NCBI RefSeq assembly: GCF_000336555.1
Contig: NZ_KB375281.1
Location: 1,344,713-1,408,712 of the forward strand
Direction of reading: 5' to 3'
Length of the DNA stretch: 64,000 nt
Origin: Afipia clevelandensis ATCC 49720
Lineage (GTDB): Bacteria > Pseudomonadota > Alphaproteobacteria > Rhizobiales > Xanthobacteraceae
Shown here: one piece after another, positions 39,201 through 48,486 of the stretch
Position numbering within the stretch: position 1 is the stretch's first letter
Layout of the letters: each line of letters begins with the position of its first letter
Position numbers and translations under genes: made by a program
The notes under the pieces: generated by a model
What the model saw: the letters and a program-made list of their open reading frames with translations, nothing else
Told to the model about the DNA's origin: nothing
The model's database searches: none

Positions 39201-39467
39201 TCAATGCGTTGCGATCCAGGACCGTGCCTCGCGCTGGGCGGCGGCGATTTCCGCGCCGGACATTTGCCCGGCAATCTCCTGACGCAGCGAGATCGCATCG
39301 CCCCTGCCCTTCAGCGCGGCGAGATTGAACCATTTATGGGCCGCGACAAGGTCGATCAGACCCGCTCGCCCGCTTGAATAAAGAACGCCAAGCTCGAACA
39401 GCACGTCGCCGTTCATGGTGGCTTCGATCGCCGTCGCGGCGCTGGTATCGATTGTCCCCTGAAACAT
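39201..39467 (-). CDS. Small Sel1-repeat-like protein
   Basis: The 88-residue protein contains one Sel1-like helical hairpin: DVLFELGVLYSSGRAGLIDL followed by VAAHKWFNLAALKGRGDAI (residues about 21-60). A second helix pair (AEIAAAQREARSWIATH) follows. Such short single-Sel1 proteins occur in Bradyrhizobium relatives; the function is unknown, probably protein binding. A good ribosome-binding site (GGGAGAG) precedes the ATG. There is no signal peptide. Its upstream region holds a cluster of GANTC sites. Confidence 0.8.
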   Translation of the reverse strand: MFQGTIDTSAATAIEATMNGDVLFELGVLYSSGRAGLIDLVAAHKWFNLAALKGRGDAISLRQEIAGQMSGAEIAAAQREARSWIATH

Positions 39468-40033
39468 CTCAACTCTCCCGAATTCCCGCCGCGGCGGGCG
39501 CGGCTCCTGTCATGATCCGATGTGACGCACTGTTGTTTAAGGCGCGTATTCCGCAAAACCGGCTGGTCAATCCTGCGGAATACGCGCTCGCCGTTTGCCG
39601 GCTTGTTGCGATCATATGACCCGTAAAATTTGAATCGCGGTTTAAGCATCGCGATGAATCGAATCTGAACGCGGCTTGCGGGCCGAATCGGAGAAATCGC
39701 AGAAAGCAGCAATTTTCAGCCACTTCTCACCAGGCGAGAGAATCGATTCACCTTCGCATTTGGCGAAGCGATAACCATTGTTCGTTGAAGCCCTACAGAG
39801 AGAGCCCGCGCGCAGGCTTAATCGAAAGCCACGCCTGTTCGATGCCCGGGATCATGAAAGAGCACGGCGAGGCAAAAGCGCTCGATGCGCGCGCCTGGAC
39901 AAGGACTGCGATCTGGAAAATGGGCCGCCGGGATCCGCTCTGAGCGGGATGCGGGCGGACAAAAAAACGAGGGCGTCGGTGAACACGCCAGGACAGAGAT
40001 CCCGCCGGATGGACCTGCCGAAGCAGATGTCCG
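39468..40033. other. Long intergenic region upstream of the Sel1-like gene
   Basis: I see no gene I can support. Open frames here have no ribosome-binding site or family resemblance. The notable content is the GANTC cluster at 39632-39749, followed further right by the hairpin array. Confidence 0.5.
39632..39749. promoter_or_regulatory. Second cluster of GANTC sites
   Basis: Six GANTC sites lie in 118 bases, at 39632, 39656, 39661, 39685, 39740 and 39745. Two pairs are directly abutted (GAATCGAATC and GAATCGATTC). The cluster is 165-280 bases upstream of the Sel1-like gene. CcrM/GcrA control is inference. Confidence 0.5.
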
Positions 40034-40040
40034 GTAGAAC

Positions 40041-40250
40041 TGCGGGGTCATCCCCCGCAACGAACGAAGAGTTCTTGAACTCTTCTGCCCGACCGATTGG
40101 CCGGACCGTCTCGCCTGATGTCTCGCCGACACCCTCTGTTCGTCGACTGGAGCCGCCGGTTCAGACTCGTTCTTGCGAACTGATCAGTCTGGCGGCCCTT
40201 GTGACGATGCCGGCATCATGTGCCGGCAATTCCGTAAGGCGCAGCCTTAC
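40041..40250. ncRNA. Candidate structured RNA or structured 3' UTR (five perfect hairpins)
   Basis: Five perfect stems occur in 210 bases: TGCGGGG/CCCCGCA (40041-40059); GAAGAGTTC/GAACTCTTC with a 2-base loop (40066-40085); a compound stem GCCGC, CAGACT, GTTC with partners (40152-40196); GCCGGCA/TGCCGGC (40209-40227); and GTAAGGC/GCCTTAC (40234-40250). The last one contains the stop codon of the Lys-rich mini gene, so on the minus strand the array would be its 3' UTR. It matches no RNA family I recognise, and neither strand is proven to be transcribed. Confidence 0.4.
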
Positions 40251-40339
40251 TTCTTCTTCTTGGCGACCTTCTTCGTCTTCTTGGCAGTCTTCTTCACTGC
40301 CGACTTCGCCTTCTTCGCCTTCTTCGCTTTCTTGGCCAT
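40247..40339 (-). CDS. 30-residue lysine-rich (histone H1-like) microprotein
   Basis: The product is MAKKAKKAKKAKSAVKKTAK followed by KTKKVAKKKK: 18 of 30 residues are Lys, and the rest are mostly Ala. The start is well supported, because AGGAGGG lies 5 bases before the ATG at 40339. The repeats resemble the KAKKA tails of bacterial histone-like proteins and the C-terminal tail of TopA in this window. It would bind nucleic acid by charge; actual function is unknown. Its stop lies in a perfect hairpin. I have the impression that similar tiny Lys-rich genes occur in related genomes, but cannot check. Confidence 0.7.
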   Translation of the reverse strand: MAKKAKKAKKAKSAVKKTAKKTKKVAKKKK

Positions 40340-40933
40340 GTTGCCCTCCTAAGTTAGTGAGATGGCTTAATCGCTGTGTGCACTCGGGAATCGAAATGCA
40401 CTTCAACTGGATTACACCAACGCATTCAAAAAAACAGCGTCCCGCTTAAGGAAGTGTTTACGCCCAAGGCACGGCGCACATCGCAAACACGAAACGAAAG
40501 CATCGCGACGCATGCGCGTGCACGTTCATCGCACACATCAAACACGAATGACGCGCAACATCGCCAATCAAAGAAAGCCCTGTGCCGCAGGCACTTCTTT
40601 CATCTCGATACAACACGCCTGACAAGCCCTTTAAAACCGCGCAGTTCTGCAATGCCGGTCGGAAATCCGTTTCGCGGACTCTGAGTCGCGTTTTTTGGCA
40701 ACAAAAATATTTTCTGGAAATATTGGTTTTGGAGCGATCAGCGCTCGCGCCGGAGAACTTTTCGCACCTTTTGCGAAACCCGATTCGCAAAACGATTCCA
40801 TGCCGCGAGACGTTTTCACCGGCGCGCGAGGTCGCCGCTCGCGTTCATCGCGACACCGAAAACGGAAAAGCGATGCAGCGGACGGCGCGCGCGGAAGCAT
40901 CCGCGCGCGCAACATCACCCGCATTCACGATGT
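40340..40933. other. Long intergenic region between the Lys-rich microprotein and gatB
   Basis: No supported gene. It is less GC-rich than the surroundings, with an AT-rich core at 40695-40735 (ATATTTTCTGGAAATATT dyad). GANTC sites lie at 40388, 40677, 40683, 40782 and 40794. It should contain the promoter of the microprotein and the 3' end of gatB. Confidence 0.45.
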
Positions 40934-42418
40934 TCAGATGCCGAGCTTGGCCTTCAGCAGGTCGTTCACCGCCTGCGGATTCACCTTGCCGCCGGTCGCC
41001 TTCATCACCTGACCGACGAACCAGCCCATGAGCTGCGGCTTGGCGCGCGCCTGCTCAACCTTGTCCGGATTGGCGGCGATGATGTCGTCGACCGTCTTTT
41101 CGATGGCGCCAAGATCGGTGACCTGCTTCATGCCAAGGCTTTCGACCAGCGCGCGCGGGTCGCCGCCCTTGGTCCAGACGATCTCGAACAGGTCCTTGGC
41201 GATCTTGCCGGAGATGGTTCCCTCTCCGATCAGGCCAACGATCGCAGCCATCTGCTCCGCCGAGACCGGCGAAGCCGAGATGTCCTGCCCTTCCTTGTTC
41301 AGGCGGCCGAACAGTTCATTGATGACCCAGTTGGCGGCGAGCTTGCCGTCGCGGCCCTTGTCGGCGAGCTTGTCCAGCACCGCCTCGAAGAACCCGGCGC
41401 TCTCACGTTCGGCGACCAGCACGCTGGCGTCGTAGGGCGTCAGGCCGAAGTCCGCCATGAAGCGCTCGCGCTTCGCGTCGGGCAGTTCCGGCAGCTTCGC
41501 CTTCAGCTCTTCGACATAAGACGCGGTAAACTCCAGCGGCAGCAGGTCGGGATCCGGGAAATAGCGGTAGTCGTGCGCCTCTTCCTTGGACCGCATCGAG
41601 CGGGTCTCGCCCTTGTTCGGGTCGTAGAGCCGGGTTTCCTGGTCGATAGTGCCGCCGTCTTCCAGAATGCCGATCTGGCGGCGGGCTTCATAGTGGATCG
41701 CCTGCCCGATAAAGCGGATCGAGTTCATGTTCTTGATTTCGCAGCGGGTGCCGAACGGCTCGCCGGGCCGCCGCACAGAGACGTTCACGTCCGCGCGCAG
41801 GTTGCCCTTCTCCATGTCGCCGTCGCAGGTGCCGAGATAGCGCAGGATGGAGCGCAGCTTGGCGACATAGCCCTGCGCCTCTTCCGCCGAGCGGATGTCA
41901 GGCTTGGACACGATCTCCATCAGGGCGACGCCGGAACGGTTGAGATCGACGAAGGACATGGTCGGGTGCTGGTCGTGCAACAACTTGCCGGCGTCCTGCT
42001 CCAGATGCAGGCGCTCGATGCCCACCGTCACGCTCTCGCCGCCGGGAAGATCGACGACCACCGCGCCCTCGCCGACAATCGGCGACTTGAACTGGCTGAT
42101 CTGGTAGCCCTGCGGCAGGTCCGGATAGAAATAGTTCTTCCGGTCGAAGGTCGATTTCAGATTGATCTTCGCTTTCAGGCCGAGGCCGGTGCGGACGGCC
42201 TGCGCCACGCATTCCTCGTTGATCACGGGCAGCATGCCGGGCATGGCCGCGTCCACCAGCGAGACGTGATCGTTCGGCGCACCGCCGAATTCGGTCGAGG
42301 CGCCCGAGAACAGCTTGGAGTTGGAGGTCACCTGGGCATGGACTTCCAGACCGATGACCATTTCCCAGTCACCGGTGGCGCCCTTGATGAGTTTGGAGGG
42401 TTTGACGTTTGGGTTCAT
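40934..42418 (-). CDS. gatB: Aspartyl/glutamyl-tRNA amidotransferase subunit B
   Basis: GatB is the kinase/transamidase-core subunit of GatCAB, which converts Glu-tRNA(Gln) and Asp-tRNA(Asn) to the amidated forms. The 494-residue protein has [25 protein letters not shown] near residue 18 and the PET112-type segments [15 protein letters not shown] near 96 and [20 protein letters not shown] near 157. A C-terminal GatB/YqeY tail ([21 protein letters not shown]) is present. The ATG at 42418 matches the family N-terminus; the open frame further upstream does not. It is separated from gatA by a lipoprotein gene. Confidence 0.97.
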   Translation of the reverse strand: MNPNVKPSKLIKGATGDWEMVIGLEVHAQVTSNSKLFSGASTEFGGAPNDHVSLVDAAMPGMLPVINEECVAQAVRTGLGLKAKINLKSTFDRKNYFYPDLPQGYQISQFKSPIVGEGAVVVDLPGGESVTVGIERLHLEQDAGKLLHDQHPTMSFVDLNRSGVALMEIVSKPDIRSAEEAQGYVAKLRSILRYLGTCDGDMEKGNLRADVNVSVRRPGEPFGTRCEIKNMNSIRFIGQAIHYEARRQIGILEDGGTIDQETRLYDPNKGETRSMRSKEEAHDYRYFPDPDLLPLEFTASYVEELKAKLPELPDAKRERFMADFGLTPYDASVLVAERESAGFFEAVLDKLADKGRDGKLAANWVINELFGRLNKEGQDISASPVSAEQMAAIVGLIGEGTISGKIAKDLFEIVWTKGGDPRALVESLGMKQVTDLGAIEKTVDDIIAANPDKVEQARAKPQLMGWFVGQVMKATGGKVNPQAVNDLLKAKLGI

Positions 42419-42476
42419 GGGGCGGCTTTTACCTTGGCGCGGCGGGGGAGAAAACCCCTCGCCCATGCGGATCGGA

Positions 42477-43862
42477 TTACAATCCGGCCGCAAAGCTGCG
42501 GAAAGCGGGGCTGGCGCGCAGCGCATCGCCGCCCGCCGCGATGACGTTGTCGACCTGATCGGGCGGAAGCTGGAAGCGCGTGGGGATGCGCTCTAGATCG
42601 GCCGCACGGGCCTGATCGAGCTGATCGAAGCCGATCCGGCCGACATAGAACTTCACGTCGCGGCAGTTCCAGCCCGCCGGCGCGCCGTAGCGGGCGCGGT
42701 CGGCAGCCGACAAGCCGCAGCGCCAGCGGACCAAAGCCCCCTGCCAGTCCGTTATCGTGGCGCTGAATGCGGTGAAGCTGCCTGCGACGCTCGCATCAAT
42801 CGCAGTATCCGCCGCAGCCTTGACCAGTTCTGCCCCGCTCGGCCCCTCGACGGTATTGATCCAGTTGCCGGACAGGCCTGTCTTGGCATCGACCACCAGA
42901 ATGAGCGCACGGCGCAGCTTCACCGCCTGTCGCGGCGATAGCGGTCCATACGGCGTATCCGACGACAGCCGGGCGATGGTGAAGCCCGCCAGCCCGTAAT
43001 TGTCGACCAGGCCGCCATCGAGCAGCTTGATGTAGGGCATCGAGCCATCGTGGTAGCGGCTGATCGCCTTGGCGAACGAGTTCAGCATCGGCGGCGCGTT
43101 GGCATTGTCGCGCGCGCGCGTAATCCAGGACGGAAGCCCGCCGTTGCACTTTCCGGGGAATGTCTGAATGACGACCGGCGCAAATGCCACCGGCACCGCC
43201 GCCGAAGCAGCCACGGCGTTGGCCAGCGGATATTCCGACAGGTTCGAGCACATGGCGCCGAATGCCACCGCGCCGAACACGAAAGGTGTCCGGTTGTAGA
43301 TGTCGGAGGCGTTGATCCAGACCTGCGGACGGCTGGTCGCGCCAAGATCGCGGAAGGTCGCGCCCTGGAACAGGTTTGCATCGAGCCAGCGCGGAAATCC
43401 GGTCGAGTCGTTGATGCCCCCGGCAACCGCGCGCGAGAGGGTGGCGAGCGTCAGGTCCGTCTGAAGCCCCTCCTCGGCATTACGCAGCAGAAACCGTTCA
43501 CGAAAGTCAGCAAGCGCGGCCCGCTTGCGCAGTCCGTAATACGCTGCCGTCACCGAACCACCGGACACGCCGGAGACGAATTCGACCCGGTCGATCATCG
43601 GCCCTTGCGCACCGCGCAGCGGAATCCGCTCCAGCTCCTTGAGCACGCCAAAGGAGAACGCCGCAGCGCGTGTCCCGCCACCTGAAAAGGACAGTCCAAT
43701 GATGGTGCCGTCGGAGGCCGCCGTCTCGCCGAAGCCGATATTGCCGTTGTCATTGAGGTTGCCAGACTCCGGCAGATTGACCGGCGCATTCTGAATCGAC
43801 GCACAGCCGAGCAAGACGCCCGACACAAACGCAACACCCACAAGAGGCCGCACCCAACGCAT
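42477..43862 (-). CDS. Patatin-like phospholipase, lipoprotein
   Basis: This is a predicted exported lipid acyl hydrolase. The 461-residue precursor has a lipoprotein signal peptide ending in the lipobox LLGC (Cys about residue 19). The patatin domain has the oxyanion loop [15 protein letters not shown] near residue 59, the nucleophile motif GVSGGS (G-x-S-x-G, Ser about 98), and the dyad Asp in [11 protein letters not shown] near 280. All catalytic elements are intact. It lies between gatA and gatB in the same direction with no obvious link to tRNA amidation. Residues +2/+3 after Cys (AS) suggest outer-membrane sorting by the E. coli rule. Confidence 0.9.
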   Translation of the reverse strand: MRWVRPLVGVAFVSGVLLGCASIQNAPVNLPESGNLNDNGNIGFGETAASDGTIIGLSFSGGGTRAAAFSFGVLKELERIPLRGAQGPMIDRVEFVSGVSGGSVTAAYYGLRKRAALADFRERFLLRNAEEGLQTDLTLATLSRAVAGGINDSTGFPRWLDANLFQGATFRDLGATSRPQVWINASDIYNRTPFVFGAVAFGAMCSNLSEYPLANAVAASAAVPVAFAPVVIQTFPGKCNGGLPSWITRARDNANAPPMLNSFAKAISRYHDGSMPYIKLLDGGLVDNYGLAGFTIARLSSDTPYGPLSPRQAVKLRRALILVVDAKTGLSGNWINTVEGPSGAELVKAAADTAIDASVAGSFTAFSATITDWQGALVRWRCGLSAADRARYGAPAGWNCRDVKFYVGRIGFDQLDQARAADLERIPTRFQLPPDQVDNVIAAGGDALRASPAFRSFAAGL

Positions 43863-43961
43863 CGCTCACCGGTCCCGTCAGGCGTTATCGCGCCGGGCGG
43901 TTAATGAAAACATACCTTTGCAAGAGACATCGGCGACGGAAGCGGTGAATTCAAGGCGGCC

Positions 43962-45440
43962 TCAGGCCCACCATTTCCGGGCCGTGAAATGTCCCGCCGC
44001 CTGCTCGATCACGTCACCGAGAGAGAACAACGTCTCTTCGTCGAATGGACGGCCGATCAGTTGCAGGCCAAGCGGCAGCCCTTGCTTGTCCGCGCCCGCC
44101 GGTACCGCGATGCCGGGGAGACCGGCCATGTTCACCGTCACCGTGAAGATGTCGTTGAGATACATCTCGATCGGATCGGCCTTGCCCTTCTCGCCGACGC
44201 CGAACGCAGCGGACGGCGTGGCCGGGGTGAGGATGGCGTGAACGCCTTGAGCGAACACGTCCTCGAAATCCTTCTTGATCAGAGTGCGGACTTTCTGCGC
44301 GCGCAGATAGTAGGCGTCATAGTAACCGGCAGACAGGACATAGGTCCCGATCATGATGCGGCGGCGGACTTCTGCGCCAAAGCCTTCGGCGCGGGTGTTC
44401 TCATACATCTCAATGATGTTCTTGCCGCTGACGCGCGCGCCATAGCGCACGCCATCGTACCGCGCGAGATTGGAGGACGCTTCCGCCGGCGCGACGACGT
44501 AATAAGCCGGCAGCGCGTACTTAGTGTGAGGCAGCGAGACTTCGACGAGTTCGGCGCCCGCCGATTTCAGCCAATCGGCGCCCTGCGCCCACAGCCTGTC
44601 AATTTCGCCGGACATGCCGTCGAGACGGTATTCCTTCGGAATGCCGATCTTCATGCCCTTCACCGACTTGCCGATGGCGGCCTCGTAGTCCGGCACGGGA
44701 CGATCCACCGAGGTCGTATCCTTCGGATCGTGACCGGCCATCGAGCGCATCAGGATCGCGGTGTCGCGCACTGTGCGCGCGAACGGTCCGGCCTGATCGA
44801 GCGAAGACGCAAACGCCACGATGCCCCAGCGAGAGCAGCGGCCGTAGGTCGGCTTGATGCCGACAATGCCGGTGAAGGCTGCGGGCTGGCGGATCGAACC
44901 GCCGGTGTCCGTGCCGGTGGCACCGAGGCAGAGATTGGCCGCAACGGCCGACGCCGAGCCGCCCGACGAACCGCCGGGAACGAGATTCGCTACCGAGCCT
45001 TCGCGCCGCCATGGGTTGAGCACCGGACCGAACGCCGACGTCTCGTTGGACGAGCCCATGGCGAACTCGTCGCAGTTGAGCTTGCCCAGCATCACCGCGC
45101 CATCGCGCCAGAGTTGCGAGGTCACTGTGGATTCATACTGCGGGATGAAGTTGCCCAGAATTTTCGAGCACGCCGTGGCGCGGACGCCGGTGGTCGCGAA
45201 CAGGTCTTTCACGCCGAGCGGAATGCCCGCCAGCGGACCCGCCTCGCCCTTCGCAATGGTCGCATCCGCCGCCTTCGCCTGCGCGCGCGCCTGCTCCGGC
45301 GTCTCCAGCACATAGGCATTGAGCACACGCGCCTTTTCCATCGCGGCCAGATGCGCGTCGGTCAATTCAAGCGCCGTGAAGGATTTCTGCGCGAGGCCCT
45401 CGCGGGCATCGGCGAGCGTCAGTGAAGTCAGATCGGTCAT
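43962..45440 (-). CDS. gatA: Aspartyl/glutamyl-tRNA amidotransferase subunit A
   Basis: GatA is the amidase subunit of GatCAB that releases ammonia from glutamine. The 492-residue amidase-signature protein has [20 protein letters not shown] near residue 77 (catalytic Lys). The Ser-rich motif [20 protein letters not shown] near 153 holds the cis-Ser and nucleophile Ser, with [15 protein letters not shown] following. It sits downstream of gatC and a 62-residue gene, with 3 bases between that gene's stop and the gatA start. Confidence 0.97.
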   Translation of the reverse strand: MTDLTSLTLADAREGLAQKSFTALELTDAHLAAMEKARVLNAYVLETPEQARAQAKAADATIAKGEAGPLAGIPLGVKDLFATTGVRATACSKILGNFIPQYESTVTSQLWRDGAVMLGKLNCDEFAMGSSNETSAFGPVLNPWRREGSVANLVPGGSSGGSASAVAANLCLGATGTDTGGSIRQPAAFTGIVGIKPTYGRCSRWGIVAFASSLDQAGPFARTVRDTAILMRSMAGHDPKDTTSVDRPVPDYEAAIGKSVKGMKIGIPKEYRLDGMSGEIDRLWAQGADWLKSAGAELVEVSLPHTKYALPAYYVVAPAEASSNLARYDGVRYGARVSGKNIIEMYENTRAEGFGAEVRRRIMIGTYVLSAGYYDAYYLRAQKVRTLIKKDFEDVFAQGVHAILTPATPSAAFGVGEKGKADPIEMYLNDIFTVTVNMAGLPGIAVPAGADKQGLPLGLQLIGRPFDEETLFSLGDVIEQAAGHFTARKWWA

Positions 45441-45443
45441 TTC

Positions 45444-45632
45444 TTATTCTTCAATCGGATCGCAAATAAAGGGAGACTTGTTCTTCTTGGCCTGCGCAGC
45501 CTCGGCTTCGAGCATGTCGATCACTGCGTCGATAGCCTTGTCGGGATCGACATTCTTTCCCTGCCGCTCCATCTCATCGAGATAGGTCATGTAGGCGGCG
45601 TAAGCCTTCTCGTCGCTGCATAACAGGCACAT
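45444..45632 (-). CDS. Small CxxC protein inside the gat operon
   Basis: I do not recognise this 62-residue acidic protein. It begins MCLLCSDEKAYAAYMTYLDE, so a CxxC pair lies at residues 2-5, and a third Cys sits near the end (PFICDPIEE). Between them are two amphipathic helices (AIDAVIDMLEAEAAQAKKNK). The Cys arrangement suggests a small metal-binding protein, but this is inference. It lies 17 bases after gatC and 3 bases before gatA, so it must be co-transcribed and probably co-translated with them. Confidence 0.8.
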   Translation of the reverse strand: MCLLCSDEKAYAAYMTYLDEMERQGKNVDPDKAIDAVIDMLEAEAAQAKKNKSPFICDPIEE

Positions 45633-45649
45633 GGCATTTCCCTCGCGGG

Positions 45650-45937
45650 TTATTCGACGACTTTGGGCACCAGAAAGAAATGATCCTCGGTCGCGGGCGC
45701 ATTGGCGAGGACCTTGTCCGGAATCTCGCCGTCGGTCACGACGTCGGCACGCTTTTTCATGTCCATCGGCGTGACCGAGGTCATCGGCTCGATGCCCTCG
45801 ATATCGACTTCAGTCAGTTGCTCGACAAAGGCCAGCATCGCGTTCAGTTCGCCCTGCAGATGGGACACTTCCTCATCCTTCACGGCGATCCGCGCGAGAT
45901 GCGCGATCCGGCGGACAGTGGCGGCATCGACTGACAT
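45650..45937 (-). CDS. gatC: Aspartyl/glutamyl-tRNA amidotransferase subunit C
   Basis: GatC is the small subunit that stabilises GatA-GatB. The 95-residue protein starts [19 protein letters not shown] and has [19 protein letters not shown] near residue 30, [10 protein letters not shown] near 51, and [14 protein letters not shown] at the end, which are diagnostic. The ATG at 45937 is chosen because the family N-terminus begins there. It heads the group gatC, small CxxC gene, gatA, patatin, gatB. Confidence 0.96.
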   Translation of the reverse strand: MSVDAATVRRIAHLARIAVKDEEVSHLQGELNAMLAFVEQLTEVDIEGIEPMTSVTPMDMKKRADVVTDGEIPDKVLANAPATEDHFFLVPKVVE

Positions 45938-46083
45938 ATAACGGGAACTCCGGACGGCTGTATCAGCCGCCCTCATAGAGCATTCGTCCGGAATCGCCAA
46001 CGCCAAATAAGTCGCGGGAACTACTCCGCGACTTAAATTAAATCAGCGATTTCAATTTCTTGGACCAAATATCACGTCTGATC

Positions 46084-47202
46084 TCACCCGGCGAGACGGC
46101 GAAGCATTTCCTGCGCCTCCGCAGCCAGCGTGCGTGTCAGGTCCGCCGCACCAATCTCGCGGCCGAGCGCGACCGATTGACCGGCCCACAGATTGGTAAA
46201 ATCGGTGCGGCCCAGCTTCTCCGCCGCCGTCTTCAACGGCGCGAGCGCCGTGGCGGCATGCGGAAATGGAGGCGCGTCGGCGGAGACAGGTCCGACCTCG
46301 CGCATCAGGCGATTGGCCACGCCGCGCGCGGGACGGCCGGTCATGACATTCGTAATGACCGTGGCATCGTCAGACGCCGCAGCGAGCGCGGCCTTGCCCA
46401 AGGCACTGGCTTTGGATTCAGGCGTGCGCAGGTAAGCCGTGCCGATCTGGACACCCGCCGCGCCCAGCGCGAAGGCGGCGGCGATACCGCGCCCGTCGGC
46501 GATGCCGCCCGCGGCAATCACCGGCACGCGCACTGCGTCCACCACCTGCGGCACCAGCGACATGGTCCCCGGCTGGGCTGCGATGTTCTCGGTCAGGAAC
46601 ATGCCGCGATGACCGCCGGCTTCCGCTCCCTGCGCGATAATAACATCGGCGCCATTCTGCTCGAGCCAGATCGCTTCCTTGACGATGGTCGCAGAACCAA
46701 GAACGACGGCGCCTGCAGCCTTCACGCGCTGAAGCAGCGCCTTTTCAGGCAGGCCGAAATGAAAGCTCACCACCTCGGGCTTCAGTTCCTCGACGAGTTC
46801 GCACATTTGCGCGTCGAAAGGCGCACGGTTGGCGGCGTTCACGCTCATGTTCGGGTCCAGCCCGAGTTCCTCGAAATACGATGTCAGCCGTTTGCGCCAC
46901 CCGGCCTCGCGGGCCGCATCCGGCTCGACCGGCGTATGACAGAAGAAGTTCATGTTGAGCGGCGCGCTGACCCGCTGACGGAAGATCTGAACCTGCTCGC
47001 GCGCCTTCTCCGCCGAGATCATCGCGCAGGGTAGCGATCCCAGCGCCCCGCCTTCCGCCGCGCCGATCATGACATCGACGTCCTGAACGCCGGCCATCGG
47101 CGCCTGAACGATCGGAACGTCAATTTTGAAAAGATCGAGAAGTCTGCGGTCAGGCCACATGGAATTGCTCATTGGTGTTGGGGCGGAAGCTCTTTCGTTC
47201 AT
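46084..47202 (-). CDS. Nitronate monooxygenase (NMO/2-nitropropane dioxygenase family)
   Basis: This FMN-dependent TIM-barrel enzyme oxidises alkyl nitronates such as propionate 3-nitronate. It has PIVQAPMAGVQDVDVMIGAA near residue 30, FHFGLPEKALLQRVKAAGAV near 130, QGAEAGGHRGMF near 176 (catalytic His), and PVIAAGGIADGRGIAAAFALGA near 213, which form the flavin phosphate site. I chose the ATG at 47202 (MNERASAP), with GGATAG upstream; the ATG at 47172 is possible. An MFS exporter gene lies 28 bases upstream in the same direction. Confidence 0.92.
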   Translation of the reverse strand: MNERASAPTPMSNSMWPDRRLLDLFKIDVPIVQAPMAGVQDVDVMIGAAEGGALGSLPCAMISAEKAREQVQIFRQRVSAPLNMNFFCHTPVEPDAAREAGWRKRLTSYFEELGLDPNMSVNAANRAPFDAQMCELVEELKPEVVSFHFGLPEKALLQRVKAAGAVVLGSATIVKEAIWLEQNGADVIIAQGAEAGGHRGMFLTENIAAQPGTMSLVPQVVDAVRVPVIAAGGIADGRGIAAAFALGAAGVQIGTAYLRTPESKASALGKAALAAASDDATVITNVMTGRPARGVANRLMREVGPVSADAPPFPHAATALAPLKTAAEKLGRTDFTNLWAGQSVALGREIGAADLTRTLAAEAQEMLRRLAG

Positions 47203-47230
47203 AACTCTATCCCATCGCGCAACAATCACA

Positions 47231-48409
47231 TCAACCCGTGTCGCCAGCGGCACGAGTGCTCGCGCCAAGCGTGAGGCTGCTCGCCACCAAAACAAGCGCC
47301 GCAATCAGGCTTGGCCAGAGCAAACGGCCGTGGAACAGGTTCACCGTCAGCGGCCCGATGATCTGCCCCAGCGCGAACGCGGCGGTGAAGGCCGCGATCA
47401 GCCGTGGACCTTGCGTTCCGCCGATGTGCCGCGCCTCCTGCACACCGGCCATGGTGATGACCATGAATGTGCCGCCGACGCATAAAGCGGAAAACATCAG
47501 GACGGTGAGATTGACCGCCAGCACGGGCGCGATGACGCCGACCGCAAGCACGGCCTGCCCGTAGATCCAGAGCCGCCTTGGCGAATGTGCCGGGAAAAAA
47601 TGCGCCACCAGCGCCGTCGAGACGGCGGCCGCCGCGCCGAACACCGGCCAGACCCAGCCGAACACCGCGGGATTGGCGATCACTTCTCGCGCCAGCGCCG
47701 GCAGGAACGTCGCGGGAATGATGTAGCCATAGCCGAAAGCGCCGTAGCAAAGCGCAGCGATCCACGCCTGCCGGGACAGCGGCGTATGGGCCGCTCCCGC
47801 AGTGACCGGAGTTTGAACGGCATCGGCCGCGAGCCGGCTCCACAGCGCGAGTGTAAAAACAGTCGCTATCACACCGAGGAAAATCCAGGTCGCCCGAGAT
47901 CCCCACGCCGTCATGCCCGCAATGAGACTGACCAACCCGGCAAAACAAATGCCGACACCGACGCCGGAGAACACCCGGCCCGACCAGATCGCCTTGCCTG
48001 CATGCGCGAGAAGCGGCATTGCCCATGCCGACACGCCGACCAGAACAAACGCGCTCGCTGCGCCCGCCACAAACCGCAGCATAAGCCATGGCCAGAAGTC
48101 ATGCGTGAACGCAATGGCGAGCGTCGATATCGCAATTGACATCAGCCCCCACTGGATCGCACGCACCGGGCGCGGTGGCGCGGACATGCAAATCAACGCG
48201 CCGGCGAGATACCCGACATAGTTCGCGGTCGCGAGCCAGCCGCCCTGCACGAGGGTGAGGCCGGCATCCTGCTGCATCAGCGGCAACAGGGGCGTGAACG
48301 CGAAGCGGCCAATCCCCATCGCGACCGCGAGGCCGATCAATCCGGCCCATACAGCGACAATCGCTGCGCGGGATGTTGGCATGGAAACAGGCGCGGCTGT
48401 TGACGACAT
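47231..48409 (-). CDS. YbfB/YjiJ-family MFS transporter
   Basis: This is a 12-helix major-facilitator protein of the YbfB/YjiJ type. The first helix AAIVAVWAGLIGLAVAMGIG-RFAFTPLLPLM has the family's GxGRFAFTPLLP signature. Other helices include WLATANYVGYLAGALIC and GRVFSGVGVGICFAGLVSLI. I chose the ATG at 48409 (MSSTAAPV). In-frame starts up to 48493 exist, but they would put a Leu/Tyr-rich, unlikely leader on the protein. It shares a promoter region with a divergent LysR-type gene, the usual arrangement for a LysR-controlled exporter. The substrate is unknown. Confidence 0.9.
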   Translation of the reverse strand: MSSTAAPVSMPTSRAAIVAVWAGLIGLAVAMGIGRFAFTPLLPLMQQDAGLTLVQGGWLATANYVGYLAGALICMSAPPRPVRAIQWGLMSIAISTLAIAFTHDFWPWLMLRFVAGAASAFVLVGVSAWAMPLLAHAGKAIWSGRVFSGVGVGICFAGLVSLIAGMTAWGSRATWIFLGVIATVFTLALWSRLAADAVQTPVTAGAAHTPLSRQAWIAALCYGAFGYGYIIPATFLPALAREVIANPAVFGWVWPVFGAAAAVSTALVAHFFPAHSPRRLWIYGQAVLAVGVIAPVLAVNLTVLMFSALCVGGTFMVITMAGVQEARHIGGTQGPRLIAAFTAAFALGQIIGPLTVNLFHGRLLWPSLIAALVLVASSLTLGASTRAAGDTG

Positions 48410-48486
48410 GGCGGCCCTGAAGGCGGTAAGCGGCGGATACTGCAACATGCCGCATCTTGAATTGGATGCCAGGAATAGTACGCTGC

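Noticed and set aside
39778-40449. Possible 223-codon gene in the gene-poor region
   Set aside because: No ribosome-binding site, Ser/Arg-rich low-complexity product, and it runs through the hairpin array and antisense to the better-supported Lys-rich gene.
40458-40790. Minus-strand frame of 110 codons upstream of the Lys-rich gene
   Set aside because: Cys/Arg-rich product without domain or ribosome-binding site; it reads through AT-rich promoter-like sequence.
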